DNA of 64,000 nucleotides, from assembly GCA_016946835.1 (NCBI GenBank), contig JACVTC010000158.1, positions 1-64,000 of the forward strand, given 5' to 3'. This document shows, one piece after another, positions 27,963-40,929 of this stretch. The notes beneath the pieces are model-generated. The model was not told the DNA's origin, ran no database searches, and saw only the letters and a program-made list of their open reading frames with translations. The first letter of the stretch is position 1. Each line of letters begins with the position of its first letter. The position numbers and the translations under genes are program-made. The stretch comes from Neocallimastix lanati (nom. inval.). Taxonomy: Eukaryota; Neocallimastigomycota; Neocallimastigomycetes; Neocallimastigales; Neocallimastigaceae.

Positions 27963-29942
27963 TTATTCTTGTTCAACATTATCGAGGTACCATTGACCAA
28001 GGTATGTAAGAGAATCCTTTGGAACACGCTTTAATTCCTTGTCATGGTAGAAATCAATGTAGGTCATACCGAAACGAGTTTCGTATCCGTTTTCCCATTC
28101 AAAGTTATCAAGTAAAGACCAGGCCATGTAACCACGAACATCAACGCCATCTTCAGCATAGGCAAGGCGAAGATTTTCAAGGTATTGCTTGTACCAGTCA
28201 ATACGGTATTCATCATGAAGAATAGAACCATTAATGTTCTTTTCATCTTCAATAATATCAGCTTCATAGTAATCAGCTAATTCTTCTTGACCAATAGATT
28301 TGAAGTATTCAAGAGTTTCAACATCATTGGCACGAGAAACCTTGTAGTTTGGTTGAGCACATCCATTTTCCGTAATGATAATACCATTCTTAATTAATCC
28401 CTTGTAACGGTCAGCAAACCAGTTGAGACCAACACGAATAGTTGGTCCATACTTAGTGTTCCATGATGAACCGGCTTGGGAACCAAGAGTTGGTGGAATA
28501 CAAGTCCATCCTTCACCACGTCCCTTACAGTTATCATCCCACATATCTCTCTTGGAGTTTTCGAAGTTAGCTTCTTCAGCACTTGGTGGTTCAACATAAG
28601 TACCATCTTCATTCTTAACTTGAGCAGCCCAGTGAGAAGTGTAAGTGTTCCAACCTAAGAAGTCTGAAGATGATCCCTTTAAGAGTGCCTTTTCTTCTTC
28701 AGTGAATTCTGGTAAATCCTTACCCATTCTTTGCTTAACTGATTCTGGGTAATCACCAACCATTGGTGGATCAGAATACCAACCAATACGGAATTCAGCA
28801 GCTAAGTTAGCATATTTCTTGTTGTTTTCTAATTCTTCTTCTGACATACCTGGTTCTTCCCATGGAATTTGGGCTTCACCATCAATGGTAATACCAATAA
28901 GACCCTTTTGTTTCTTTTGGAATTTATCACGGTAAACCTTAACGGCCTTAGCATGACCAAGAAGAATGTTGTGAGAACACCAGACATCTTCTAATCTTTG
29001 TGGTGCACGATCAGCTGGAAGAACTTCAGAATCCTTGGAGTATTGAGTTGGACCAATTTCGAAAGAACAACCTCCTTCTAAATCGAGACCAGTAGTGTCG
29101 TTTTGGAGCTTACGTGGGGCTTCACCGGTACATCTGTATGGAGCTTTACCTGGACCAAGACGGTAACCAGAAACACAGTTAACCCAAGGTTCATTAATGG
29201 TAATCCAGTTCTTAACACGGTCACCATAACGTTCGAAACAGAATTCAGCATAACTAGCGAAATCATCTTGAGAGTGGTAATCTAACCAACCACCATACTT
29301 CTTATGAAGGTCATATGGAAGATCCCAGTGGTAAAGAGTAGCAAGTGGAGTAATGTCATTGGCAATAAGAGTGTTAATAACCATATCATAGTATTCGGCT
29401 CCCTTTTCATTAACATTCCATTTACCATCAACTTTTCTAGCTTGACCATTTGGGAAAAGACGTGGCCATGAAATAGAAAAACGATAGTGATTAGCATGCA
29501 TGATTTTCATCATCTTAATATCTTCATCGAATTTGTTGTAGGAATCACAAGCAACATTACCGTTAGTAGAATCGAGGTTTGATCTATCACCAGATTCAAC
29601 ATTCTTTGGGTAAAGGTGAGTGAAGTGATCCCAAACAGATTCACCACGACCATCGGTGTTCCATGCTCCTTCAACTTGGTAAGCAGCAGTAGCAGCACCC
29701 CACTTAAAGTAAGATGGAAGCTTCTTTTTTCCGGCTTCATTACCATCAGATTCTTCACCAGAATCTTCATTATTTTCAAGAGCTGGAGCACTAACTTCTT
29801 CAGCTTCAGAATTTTCGTTAATTGGAGCAGCATCTTCTACTTCGGAAACAGCAGCAGCATCATTAGTAGCAGCAGTATTTACAACACATTTTTTTGCAGC
29901 AGTAACAGCTAATAAAGTAGTGAAAATTGTAAGACTCTTCAT
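27963..29942 (-). CDS. Secreted beta-glucosidase, glycoside hydrolase family 1
   Basis: 659 residues, one exon. Residues 1-16 form a signal peptide (MKSLTIFTTLLAVTAA). Residues about 20-75 are an Ala/Glu/Ser/Asn-rich acidic spacer. The GH1 barrel runs from about 77 (PSYFKWGAATAAYQVEGAWN, the family N-terminal signature) to about 655. The acid/base is Glu251 in TINEPW; the nucleophile is Glu525 in ITENGC. Such enzymes hydrolyse cellobiose and short cello-oligosaccharides to glucose with retention, the last step of cellulose breakdown. No dockerin or cellulose-binding module is visible, so it is probably not cellulosome-bound. Codon use is far less AT-rich than the flanks, consistent with high expression. 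A decayed partial copy lies about 1.6 kb upstream. Confidence 0.95.
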   Translation of the reverse strand: MKSLTIFTTLLAVTAAKKCVVNTAATNDAAAVSEVEDAAPINENSEAEEVSAPALENNEDSGEESDGNEAGKKKLPSYFKWGAATAAYQVEGAWNTDGRGESVWDHFTHLYPKNVESGDRSNLDSTNGNVACDSYNKFDEDIKMMKIMHANHYRFSISWPRLFPNGQARKVDGKWNVNEKGAEYYDMVINTLIANDITPLATLYHWDLPYDLHKKYGGWLDYHSQDDFASYAEFCFERYGDRVKNWITINEPWVNCVSGYRLGPGKAPYRCTGEAPRKLQNDTTGLDLEGGCSFEIGPTQYSKDSEVLPADRAPQRLEDVWCSHNILLGHAKAVKVYRDKFQKKQKGLIGITIDGEAQIPWEEPGMSEEELENNKKYANLAAEFRIGWYSDPPMVGDYPESVKQRMGKDLPEFTEEEKALLKGSSSDFLGWNTYTSHWAAQVKNEDGTYVEPPSAEEANFENSKRDMWDDNCKGRGEGWTCIPPTLGSQAGSSWNTKYGPTIRVGLNWFADRYKGLIKNGIIITENGCAQPNYKVSRANDVETLEYFKSIGQEELADYYEADIIEDEKNINGSILHDEYRIDWYKQYLENLRLAYAEDGVDVRGYMAWSLLDNFEWENGYETRFGMTYIDFYHDKELKRVPKDSLTYLGQWYLDNVEQE

Positions 29943-30511
29943 TTTTTATTAAATAAAAACTTAAATTAAATAGATCAACTATGTGTAAATTCTATAATAC
30001 CAAAATATTTGGTTGAATTTAATAAATTGAATTTAGATAGAGGAAATTTTTTTCTGATTTATATAATTTTCAAAAATAATATATTTTTCAATTTTCAATT
30101 AGATTTATATAATATAATTTTAATTATTTTTTTATTATTTAAATCATATATACTAAATTATATTTTAAATATATTATTTATAATAGAGAATTTTACGAAT
30201 TTAAAAAATAAAAAATAAAAATAAAAATGAATATTAATTTTTTATTATCCAATAAATTTAAAAAAAAATTAATATTGTGTTACGTATATTATAGAACAAA
30301 ACTTTGTGTAATTTTCTAATTAATATAAATATTATTATATAAGATTTAAAAATATAAGTAAAGATATATTTAAATATTGGGTTTTAATAGTTTATATAGA
30401 AATTTTTAAAATTAATAACATAAAAAAGGATATATATATTTATTAAAATTTTGAACTTTAATAAATATATATTAATATATATTTTTTAAAATTTCTAATC
30501 TTAGCAATAAA

Positions 30512-30577
<66 letters not shown>

Positions 30578-31578
30578 TATAATAAATTAATAAAAAAGAA
30601 GAAAAATTATTTAATAAAACAATTATACTATATTTTCCTTTTTATAAAAAGAGAAAATAAAAAATATAAATAAAATTAAAAACTTTTATAATTAATTTAA
30701 TATTTATATATAATTTATAATTTATTTAATATTTTTAAAAATTTAGAATTAATAAATAATTAATGTAAAGTATAACATAATACTATTTATTAAAATATGA
30801 AATCATATATAGAATTTAAAAGACAATAGTTTTTCTTTTTAATAATTATTTTTATTAATAAAACTTATAATAATTTTAATAATGAATATTATTTTTTTAC
30901 TTTTTTGGTTATATTAAGTAAATATATAAGCCTGTAATTTTATTCATGTATCATAATATATATTTATATTATTGTGGTTTATATATAAATTAAAATATAA
31001 CATTAACTTTAATAATTTTATTTATAGTGGTTCTTATTTGAAATATGTATGATATTAACTTTAATAATATTACAAAAGACTCAATGTTATAATGAGAATT
31101 CTAATATTATAGAAAAAATTATTATTTATTCCTAATATAATATTTACTGATTTATAATGATTTAAATATTAAATAGTATTATAATTGTGATAATTTTATT
31201 GCCATTTATTTTATTTTTCATCTATTATAATTACATAATTTTTTATTAATTTTAGATTTCTTATTCTGTTAAAATACATTAATCAATACATAAATAAAAA
31301 CAATTATAACCTATACTAAAAATAAAATAATTCTATCTTATTAATGATACAAAAAATATCAAAACAAATATGAACAGTTCATACTTATATATAAATATTA
31401 TTCATTATTTTACAACTTAATTTACTTAATAGTGTTTATTTTCAATACATTAAATTATTAAAAATTATTAAAAACAAGATATAATAAAATAAAATATCTA
31501 ATCTGCTCAATATTTATAGCTTCAAATATTAAAAAAGATTAAAAAAAAAATAAAAAATAAATATCATATATAATTAGT
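29943..31578. other. AT-rich region upstream of the glucosidase gene
   Basis: Promoter region by position. Very AT-rich, with an (AAT)n run at about 30509-30576. No further gene seen. Confidence 0.6.
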
Positions 31579-32035
31579 TCAATTAGCTGTAACTCTTTCT
31601 TCTTCACCATTGTCAAGATATCATTGACCAAGGTAAATAAACGAATCGACTGGGGGAAAAAAAAAAATTTTAATTTCTTGTCATTATAAAAATTAATGTA
31701 GATCATACCGAAACAAGTTACATATCCATTTTCTCATTTAAAGTTGTTGTAGTAAAGATCAAGAATTAATATTCATGTATCCACCAAAAACAACTAATAA
31801 GATGAAGGTTTTCGAGTTATGATTTGTACCAGTCTATATAGTCATGAAGAATAATTCCTTTAATGACCTTTTGTCTCTTCAAGTAATTTTAACTTCATAG
31901 TAATCAACTAATTTTTCTTGATCATTGGACTTGACTAGCAACATCATTGGAATTAAAAACCTTTTAGTTTTTGTTAAGAGAATCCATTTTCAATAATGAT
32001 AATCTCATTTTGATATGTTTTGATAGGGTTTATTT
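31579..32035 (-). pseudogene. Decayed 3' fragment of a GH1 beta-glucosidase
   Basis: On the minus strand this stretch matches the last about 145 codons of the intact gene (27963-28405) in the same order. Examples are TATCATTGACCAAGG for TACCATTGACCAAGG, and CATACCGAAAC for the same string. It has many substitutions, in-frame stops (the Trp of the C-terminal motif is a stop), indels and an A-run insertion. No 5' part was found. It is the remnant of a tandem duplication of the glucosidase in the same orientation. Confidence 0.85.
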
Positions 32036-34440
32036 TTATATATTTTTTTTTCTTTTTTTCTTTTTAATATAAAACTTTAATTAGAAACAATAATATATTT
32101 GTTTATTCATTGACTTTTTTAATAAAATAATTTAGAAATAATGATATTTTTATATTAATGAACTAATATTTAAATATAAATAAATATAAAAATTTTTGTG
32201 TGATGTTTCAATTATTTAATTTTATTTTTTTTTTTAAAAAAAATAATAAATTAAATAGGAATTATTAAGTTTAAATATAAGTTAAGGAAATAAATTATTC
32301 CATAATTATAATATTATGTCAAATATTGTATTATTTTAAGTTTAAATTTAATTAATAGTTTGATCTATATTATTCCATTAAAATCAATAAAAATTAAAAT
32401 TTAATATTTGCGATACAACCATAATAAAAATAAATACATATATATATAAAGGAAAATACTTTATTAATATAATAAAATATATTTTAATATAAAGGTTAAT
32501 ATATTATTAAGATAAAAAATAAAAATAACAATAACAATTCTCAAAGTATTTCTTAAAATAATAAAAAACAAAACAATAAAAAATAAATAAATAATAAATA
32601 ATAATAAATAATTGAATAATAAATAAATAATAAATAATTGAATAATAAATAATAAATAATAAATAATAAATAATAAATAATAAATAATAAATAATAAATA
32701 ATAAATAATAATTTATATCCATTATTCAATATATATATTACGATTATAGGAAATCGAATAATATAAATTAATAAAATTAATATATAATGTAATATAATGG
32801 TATATTGAAAATAATAAAAATATAGTTTTATACAAACATTTAATAAAAATATCATTGTATAAAATAAATTAATAAAATTTAATATTCTTATTAATTTCTT
32901 ATATATAAAAATTGAAATCCAATACATGAAATTTTTATTATTTGATGTTTATTATTTATTTAAATATCTAAATTAGATAGTATTTGTTTTGTGAAGTTAC
33001 ATTATATAATATATATATATATTAATTTAAAAGTTACATGGTAATTCTTTAATATTTAATAATTTAATAATAATAATATAATTATTTATCGATTTTTAAA
33101 GTTAAATTATTAATTTTTTATTAATACCAAATTATATTAATATGTAGTTATATATTTTAAATTATATATATAATATTTGAAAAAATTCTTAAAATATTAT
33201 AAAAAAAGGGATTGTAAATATGACTTTTTTTTTAAATGTAGTTAATGCTTATATATAATTATTAAGAAATTTTTAATTATATTAATTTATATTAGGTTTA
33301 TGATAAATATTTTTTTTTTTGTTAATAGTAAATAACATCAAATTTTTAGAAGATTTAAATAATATACAAAAGTTTTTTTTTTTTTTTTTATCTATACCCA
33401 TATATTAAAAATAAACATTATGTAATACATAACATTTCTAATAATAAGAATTAATACTTTAATATTTATTTTCTAAATTTTTAATACTACACACTATTTA
33501 CTATTCAGTATTCGATTAAATAAATTATTTAAAAAAAAATTATATAGATAAATATGTTAACTTTAATAACACAAATAGCTTCATTATTTTGGAGTAATCT
33601 TGATTTTAAGAATAGCGATAATAATTATATCATAGTGTTTAATACCCTTTTAGTTAATATACCATTTATCATTCTATTCTTAATTTAAATTTTATTATAT
33701 AGCATATATTTAATAAAATATTTTTCAATATTCTTCATATTATTCCTTATTTTTTTATTTTATTTTATATTATTTTATTTTATTTTATTTTATTTTATTT
33801 ATATTTGTATATAACTATAAAGATTTTTTTTTTATGTTCAATATGTTAAATGGAAATATAACCTATTATTAAAGATCAAGAATATATTTATTTATTTTAG
33901 TGATATTAAAATTTAACTATAATCTAATCTATACCTTTTTTTTTTTTTTTTTTTTTTTTTTCAAAATTTAAATTGTTAAATATTGTATTAGATTAAAATA
34001 TATAGTTAAATATTATGAATAATATATGATTATTTTATTTTTTATTATACATTTATTAATATTAATATATCAAGAAGAAAACAATATATATATTTAATAT
34101 AATAGAATTGGTTAAAATGTTAAAAAGTCTGAAATAAATTTAAAAATATATAATATTATTCAACTTTTACATATTAATATTTTTTAATACTAATATAATA
34201 CTAATTTTAAAAATAAATTATTTTTATATTATAACTTTCATAAATTAAAAAAGAGAAGTACAATATTTAATCTAAATACATAAAATAATTTTTGCAAATT
34301 TATTTATTTATTTTTATTACAAATAAAATAAAATATTTTTTTTATAACTTATTAAATAACTTCAAATTTAAACATTCTTTTCTTTAAGTTTATTTTATTT
34401 CTATTTTCTATTTTATAACTGAATTATATATTAAAAAATA
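32036..34440. other. AT-rich intergenic region with simple repeats
   Basis: Contains an (AATAAATAAT)-type microsatellite at 32580-32712 and several poly-T tracts. Apparent open frames here are repeat artefacts. No gene seen. Confidence 0.7.
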
Positions 34441-34620
34441 CTATATATATTCATTCATTGATTCGACTTCGCTCATTCTCGGTTGATCTCGAACTCTACG
34501 CAGTCGCCGCAGAGCTTTTTGCTCGAGTCTCACTCGCATACATTTGCTGCTTCTCATTTAACCATTCATTCGTTCAATCATTATTATCAGTATTTTTAGG
34601 GTTCATTTTGATACTAGTTT
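34441..34620. other. GC-richer island of unknown nature
   Basis: About 130 bp (34460-34590) of clearly higher GC than anything around it, with CTCGAG and GCAGTCGCCGCAGAGC. No long ORF and no recognised family. It marks the left edge of a region (to about 36250) whose texture differs from the flanks, and may be an end of an old mobile element. Confidence 0.35.
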
Positions 34621-35229
34621 TTGACATATTTTAGCATAAAAACCCTATTGTTTATATATATATATATAACATGATTTTCAATTAACAATAAAACAGCTAT
34701 GATTTAACATAAATGAACGATAAAAACACTATTGTTAATTAATGATAAAACCTGTATTGTTTATATAAACTATAAAGCTATATTGATTATATGAACATAT
34801 ATGCATATATTGTTGATTAAATATCAAAGCTATATTGTTTAATTAATTAATAGTATGTCCAGATTTTAAATGAACGATAAAACAGCTATAATTTATATAT
34901 AATGAAAGAGTTTTTAGCATATTGCAAGCCTAGCTAGTTGAATGCATGTTGAGCATATATTTAGCATATTGAATGTTTAAGAGCATAAGTTGTTCAAAAT
35001 AGCTAGGTTTTGCGTAACTAAAATATATCACATATATATATCAACATATGCATGATCGTTCATATAGATATCAACATATTCATAATATGCGATAAACCGA
35101 GTATATTGATATGTGTGCGATTTGGGCTGATTTTATATATAAATTATATAGTTTCATAGTTTGATGCATATGTTGATTTTTACGACTATTGTTGTTCATA
35201 TATTTATAAACTATGATTGTTAATATGCT

Positions 35230-35339
35230 GATTTTGAATGCCTTTGATACTAAAACTAGCTCAAATGTTCATCAACAAACAATGCCAAAAACACATAAGA
35301 TTGACATACAATGATAGCATATTTAAGGCATTCAAAATC
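35230..35339. repeat. Foldback module 1
   Basis: Perfect 15-bp inverted repeat GATTTTGAATGCCTT (35230-35244) and its complement (35325-35339), 80-nt loop. Confidence 0.85.
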
Positions 35340-35610
35340 GAAACCATTTATAGTATATATTTGTATAAAAATTATATCGTTTATAATAAAAGTCACCTTT
35401 CATTTATATTATATATATATGAACAAAATACATCATAAAATGTATATATGCTGTATGATGAACTATACCTGTTTATATCAATAATATGTGCAAAAAGCAT
35501 CATTAACCTCTATGAACATACATCAGCATAGTTTATACAGCATATACAGCATATATGCATATCAACATAATATCGTATATAATATTAATATATATGCGAT
35601 TATCGTATAT

Positions 35611-35723
35611 TTGTATTTGAATGCCAATATATGCTGATATATATCTGTATATATATGTGTGGGATTAACTGCAACTTTTATAATATATCAACAATATTGC
35701 TAGTTTTAGGCATTCAAATACAA
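35611..35723. repeat. Foldback module 2
   Basis: Perfect 15-bp inverted repeat TTGTATTTGAATGCC (35611-35625) and complement (35709-35723). The stem is related in sequence to modules 1 and 3. Confidence 0.85.
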
Positions 35724-35772
35724 TGATATAGTTTTAGCATATATATTGATATAAACGATATGGGTTGTTTGA

Positions 35773-35882
35773 TTGTATTTGTATGCCATTTAGCATCGAA
35801 TTATCATAAGAACACATATGATTCGATAATTGTTTTGATATAGTTTTGAACAATATTTGCATAGTTTGGCATACAAATACAA
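35773..35882. repeat. Foldback module 3
   Basis: Perfect 16-bp inverted repeat TTGTATTTGTATGCCA (35773-35788) and complement (35867-35882). The A-to-T change relative to module 2 is matched by a change in the other arm. Confidence 0.85.
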
Positions 35883-36071
35883 CATACATGTTTATAATAG
35901 TTTATTAATATATAAACATGATATATCGTTAATTAATCAAACATATGCATATATTGTTTGAAATAAAAAGTAATATTCAAAATAAAGTGTCTAAATAAAT
36001 TTAAAAAAAAGTTCATATGCAACGAAATCTCACCTTCAGATTGTAAAATCTCTGTTTTTTAAAAGGAATTT

Positions 36072-36242
36072 TTATTTCGGATTTGGGTTTGTATTGACTC
36101 TCTGAAAGAATTTATGAACTTCTCCTTCAGAAGCATTAGCATTAGTCTGTCTTTCTGCATTTTCAGTGTTGACGCTCCTGTTTAGTTTGCAATTATTATA
36201 CCGAAGGAATAGTAACCCTTGACGTGTACTAGCCTTAGGCAT
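36072..36242 (-). CDS. Small ORF or gene fragment, function unknown
   Basis: ATG at 36242, TAA at 36072, 56 residues beginning MPKASTRQGLLFLRYNN and ending NPNPK. Composition is less AT-rich than the flanks, and codon texture resembles real coding DNA for this genome. I recognise no domain. Similar-texture sequence continues on its 5' side to about 36330 without an open frame, so this may be the last exon or remnant of a larger gene, possibly of a mobile element that includes the foldback modules to its left. Confidence 0.3.
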   Translation of the reverse strand: MPKASTRQGLLFLRYNNCKLNRSVNTENAERQTNANASEGEVHKFFQRVNTNPNPK

Positions 36243-36855
36243 AATTTCTATAAAGGGAGCCGCAGATCACACCAAGAATGGCATTTTAGAATAAATACCG
36301 GAAATAATTTGATTCTTAAACAAAATATCCCTTTTTTATTTTATAATTTAAATCAACAATGTCTGCATTTCTTCCACCAAGAAGAAAGTTATATAGTCAG
36401 TACCACGTCATATATATTTATTTACACACTTTATTATTCAGAAAATTATTAATACTAATACAATTTTCATTAATTAGCCTATTCACTATACTATTAGTTA
36501 CGATACTATTATTTTCACTAATCACACTAATATTATAATTTCTATTTTCTTCTTCTCTCAATTCTATTACTATTATTAATCATATTATTTTCATTGTTAT
36601 TATTATTATTAATATTATATACTTCGTTATTTTTATTAGAATCTTTACTTGATTCTACATTATTCATATCTGTGATAACAGTGTTTACATTACTATTTGA
36701 TAATGGACAATATTATTGAAATGAAGATGAATTATCATATATATAATATATATATTTTTTATTTTATAAAATTTAAATTTAAAATAAATAAAAATATTAA
36801 TAATATATAATATTTCTTTCTAAAAAATTGATTTTATATTAAAATTTATTAAAAT

Positions 36856-36902
<47 letters not shown>

Positions 36903-37447
36903 TAAAAAAATAAATATTAAAATAAAAAAAATAAATAAATAAATAAATAAAATACATATATATATATATATTAGATTAAATTTAAAAGAAAAGAAATTTA
37001 ATAATGTATATAAGCATTATAAAATTTTTCATTCTTTCAAAAACAAAGATTATCGCTAAAATTATATTATTTTTTTTAATATACAATAATTAAATAAATT
37101 TATATATAAATGCTCATTTATAAATATCTATTTATTTACCGTTATTATTTATTATATATATTTTTAAATCATTTATATTATACATTTGAAAGACTCTTTT
37201 TTCTTTTTTTTTGAATTAATTCTATTATTGAAATTATCTTTTCTTTACATTAATATATTATTATTATTATTATTATTATTAATTTAATATTTTATTTTTA
37301 AATTATTTTTATTATTTTATTTTTACTACTTCCTTTATTTTTTTTTTCTTCTTTTATTTTTTCTTTCGTTCTTCATTTAAATTATATAAAAATTATATAA
37401 CAATATTAAGTTTTTTTTTTTTTTTTTTTTTTTTTTCTTCTTCTTTT

Positions 37448-37486
<39 letters not shown>

Positions 37487-37665
37487 TTATTTATTTATTT
37501 TTTATTATTACTTTTTTTTTTTTTTTTTTTTTTTTAATTTTTTTTTCTTAAATATATATATACATATATATATATATATAAAAGATTTAAAATTATAAAA
37601 ATAAAATAATAAATAAATAGAATTGTATTTATTTATCAATGTATATTTTTATAAATATTCTATTA

Positions 37666-37708
<43 letters not shown>

Positions 37709-38003
37709 TATGTAATACGTTGATCTGTTATTTTGAAATTTACTTAGTAAAGTAATTTGTCTTCGAATCTTCTCCACATTTTGAAAAGAGACTTTATTTT
37801 ATTTCATTTTAATATATATATATAATGAATTATAATAGTAATAATAATTAATAGTAATAGTAATAATAATTTAATTGATTAATTAATTAATTTATAAATA
37901 ATAATTATAAAATATCGGTAACAATTTATACATAAATATATATATATAATATTTATAAATACATATATAAAATTATAATAATAATAGTAATAATAACAAT
38001 AAT
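36243..38003. other. AT-rich region between the small ORF and PEX11
   Basis: Holds a 41-codon Asn-rich minus-strand ORF (36542-36667, doubtful), (TTTA)n at 36845-36902 facing (TAAA)n at 36930-36951, and long poly-T blocks at 37410-37540 and 37669-37703. No convincing gene. Confidence 0.6.
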
Positions 38004-38964
38004 TTATAAAATTACCATAAAACCAGAAAGAGATCCAGAAATAGCTTGCCAACCACCACTTTTATACTATTACATTATAATTAAAAATTGAGTTTTTATT
38101 TTTAATAAGATAGAAAAAAAAAAAATTATTAAAATTTAAAATTATATAAATATAAAAATAGTATTAATGAAAACTATTATAATAAATCTTAATACTTACG
38201 AAAGTTGGCCAACAATCACCAATACAGAAAATGAGATCAAATATTAATTTAATTAAATCATAATAATGACGTTCTCTTTCATGAACATATCTTAAAACTT
38301 CTTCTTTAGTATTTGAATCTTCAATAGCTCTGTTTGTAGCAGCTATTCTTTGGTAAACAGAATTAAGATCAAGCCAGATACCTGTCATCCAGAGTCTAGC
38401 AGAGTATGGTGAATATTTCTTAGCTAAAGATCTATCTAAAACACCAATTTTTGAAAGACAAACAATATCATCAACAATATCATTAGCAAAACATACAAAT
38501 CCATCAACAATATCTAAAGTTGTCATTATTTTTTGATGACGTGTATAATTATTTCCATAAGCTAATGGAATAGTATAAATTTTATTAAATGGATCAGTAG
38601 CATGGAAAAGTCTTAAAAGTTTTCTAGTTATGGAAAATTGGGCAATCAAACAATTAATATTTTCAGTATATTGAAAACCTCTTTCTTTATTATGTTCAAC
38701 ATCAGTAGCCCATAAAAATGCTTTCGAGAAATATTGAAGTACTTTAAGAACTTTATCTCTACCATCAGATATTAACATAACTTGACGTAAAGTTAAAATT
38801 TTTCTTGTGATATGTCTGACTAACGGAGAACGAATTGCAACATATTCAATTAAAGTAACAGGTGGTCTAATTATAATATTTTTTGAATTATCTGGAAATT
38901 GTCGGTCAACAACGTCAGTGGTCTTATTATCCTGAATATTTTTTTCAGCAACAGTAGCAGTCAT
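38004..38964 (-). CDS. PEX11: Peroxisomal membrane protein PEX11 family, two exons
   Basis: Exon 1 is 38964-38200 (255 codons), intron 38199-38067 (GTAAGT...TAG, 133 nt, phase 0), exon 2 38066-38004 (20 codons plus TAA); about 275 residues in all. The family hallmark LISDGRDKVLKVLQYFSK lies at about residues 64-81, and the C-terminus after splicing reads GWQAISGSLSGF, as in other Pex11 proteins. Pex11 is a membrane-elongating protein of peroxisomes. Without splicing the ORF would run 11 meaningless codons into the intron. A possible further splice donor GTAATT occurs 12 nt before the stop, so the extreme C-terminus is uncertain. Peroxisome presence in an anaerobic fungus is itself of interest. 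Confidence 0.85.
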
Positions 38965-40421
38965 TCTTTCTAAAAATGTCTTACTTTTGTAATATGTATG
39001 GTTGATACAATAATAAAAGAATTAAAGTTATACCTAATTAATTAAATAAAATTATATAATATTACAAAAATTTTAAATATTTTAATAATTTTTATAATAC
39101 AATTTTAAAAAAAAAAATTAAAAGTATTAATGAAATTTATATTACAAATTTAAAATAAAATTAAAATAAATTAAATTTTTAATCTAAAAATTATATAAAA
39201 TTTAAATAAAACAATTTATTATAATATTAACATTAAATATTTTTTTATTATTATAATTACTAACGCTATTGTTTAATATTTTCAAAATTTATTTATTCGT
39301 TTATTTTACTTATTTATTTAAAAGAATAAAATATAATACATAATCATTTATTTTAATACATTAACAAAATTATTTTCATATAATTATTGTAAAATATTTA
39401 ACTTATTTATATATTATTTCCTTTATTTCTCATGCCATTTTATTTAATTTCATTATCAATTTCAAAATCTTTTCATTATTATTAAAAAAATGATATTTGT
39501 TTTCCAAGAAAATAAGTAAATTTAATAATAATAATAAAAAAAATAATAGCAATAATAATCTTGAAATGGAAATTTATTTATTGATTTAAATAAAAAGAAT
39601 AATTGATATATATATATATATTTTTTTTCTATTTGTTCATATGTTTATTTATTTATATTTTATTTGTTTTGTTTTGTTTTTACTTCCTCAATATTATTAT
39701 TATTATAATTATTAGTATTGATATTAATATTTTAGTGTATTAGTGAATTAATGATTTGAAATATTCCTTTTAAAATGTCTATATACTTCTCACAATTATT
39801 GTTATAATAATCTATTCTTTTTTCTTTTTATATTACATCCTATTTATTTAAAACAAAATTTGTTATATTCTTTCCATAACCTACTTTATAATAAAGGTTT
39901 ATTAATTATTTCGTTTATTTGGAAAAAAAAAATAATAATCCACTTTATATTAGATATAACTAAATAATTATTAGGTTATTGTTTTTGTTGTATAAAAAAA
40001 TAATAATAATAATTTGGGAAAATTTCTATATACATTTATGTATATTTTATATATTTTTATGTTTGTTTGTTTTTTAAAAATAGATGAAATTTTGATTGAT
40101 AATACATCTAATATATTGATAAATGGATAATAAATTATAATAAATTATATATTGGTTAATATATATTATATATTATATTATATTCAGATTAAACATATAT
40201 TTTTAATCTTTATATTTAATCTTCTTTTATATAAAAATTATCAAATCAAATGAATTGAATGTTAAAGTTTACAAATAAAAAATTAGTTTAAACCATTAGA
40301 AAAATCAAATTAAATTTTAAATATAAACTATAATTATATCATTATTTAATTATAAAAATGTTACAGTTAAGAATTAACTGAATTTTTAATAAAACGAATT
40401 TATTATTTAATTTAATTCAAA

Positions 40422-40564
<143 letters not shown>

Positions 40565-40929
40565 AACAATAATATATTTTATTTTTTTAAATAATATAAA
40601 AATAAAAATGTTAATATTATTTGAAATATTTAACAAATTTTATGATATAGAAACGTTATAATAAATATATAAGCATTAATAAAAAAATTATAAATTAAAA
40701 TTATTATAATAATTTTTAATTATTAGTGCATAATAATCCATCTACCTAATTATATTGTCCAATCATGCTTTAATATTATGTAATATTTAAACATTATTAA
40801 TTTATTTAACTGTTTATTTATTTACACATAACCGCTAATTATAAAATATTACGTTTTACTTTCATGAAATTTCACTAATGGTTGAATTAATATAAAAAGT
40901 TAATAAACTATCTGAAATGTCTAGGAATT

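Noticed and set aside
28019..29912. Several plus- and minus-strand ORFs inside the GH1 gene
   Set aside because: Shadow frames of a well-supported single-exon gene.
32507..32927. Two overlapping minus-strand hydrophobic ORFs
   Set aside because: Low-complexity translation of an AATAAT/AAAT repeat.
36542..36667. 41-codon Asn-rich minus-strand ORF
   Set aside because: AT-rich low complexity with no further support; mentioned only within the intergenic entry.
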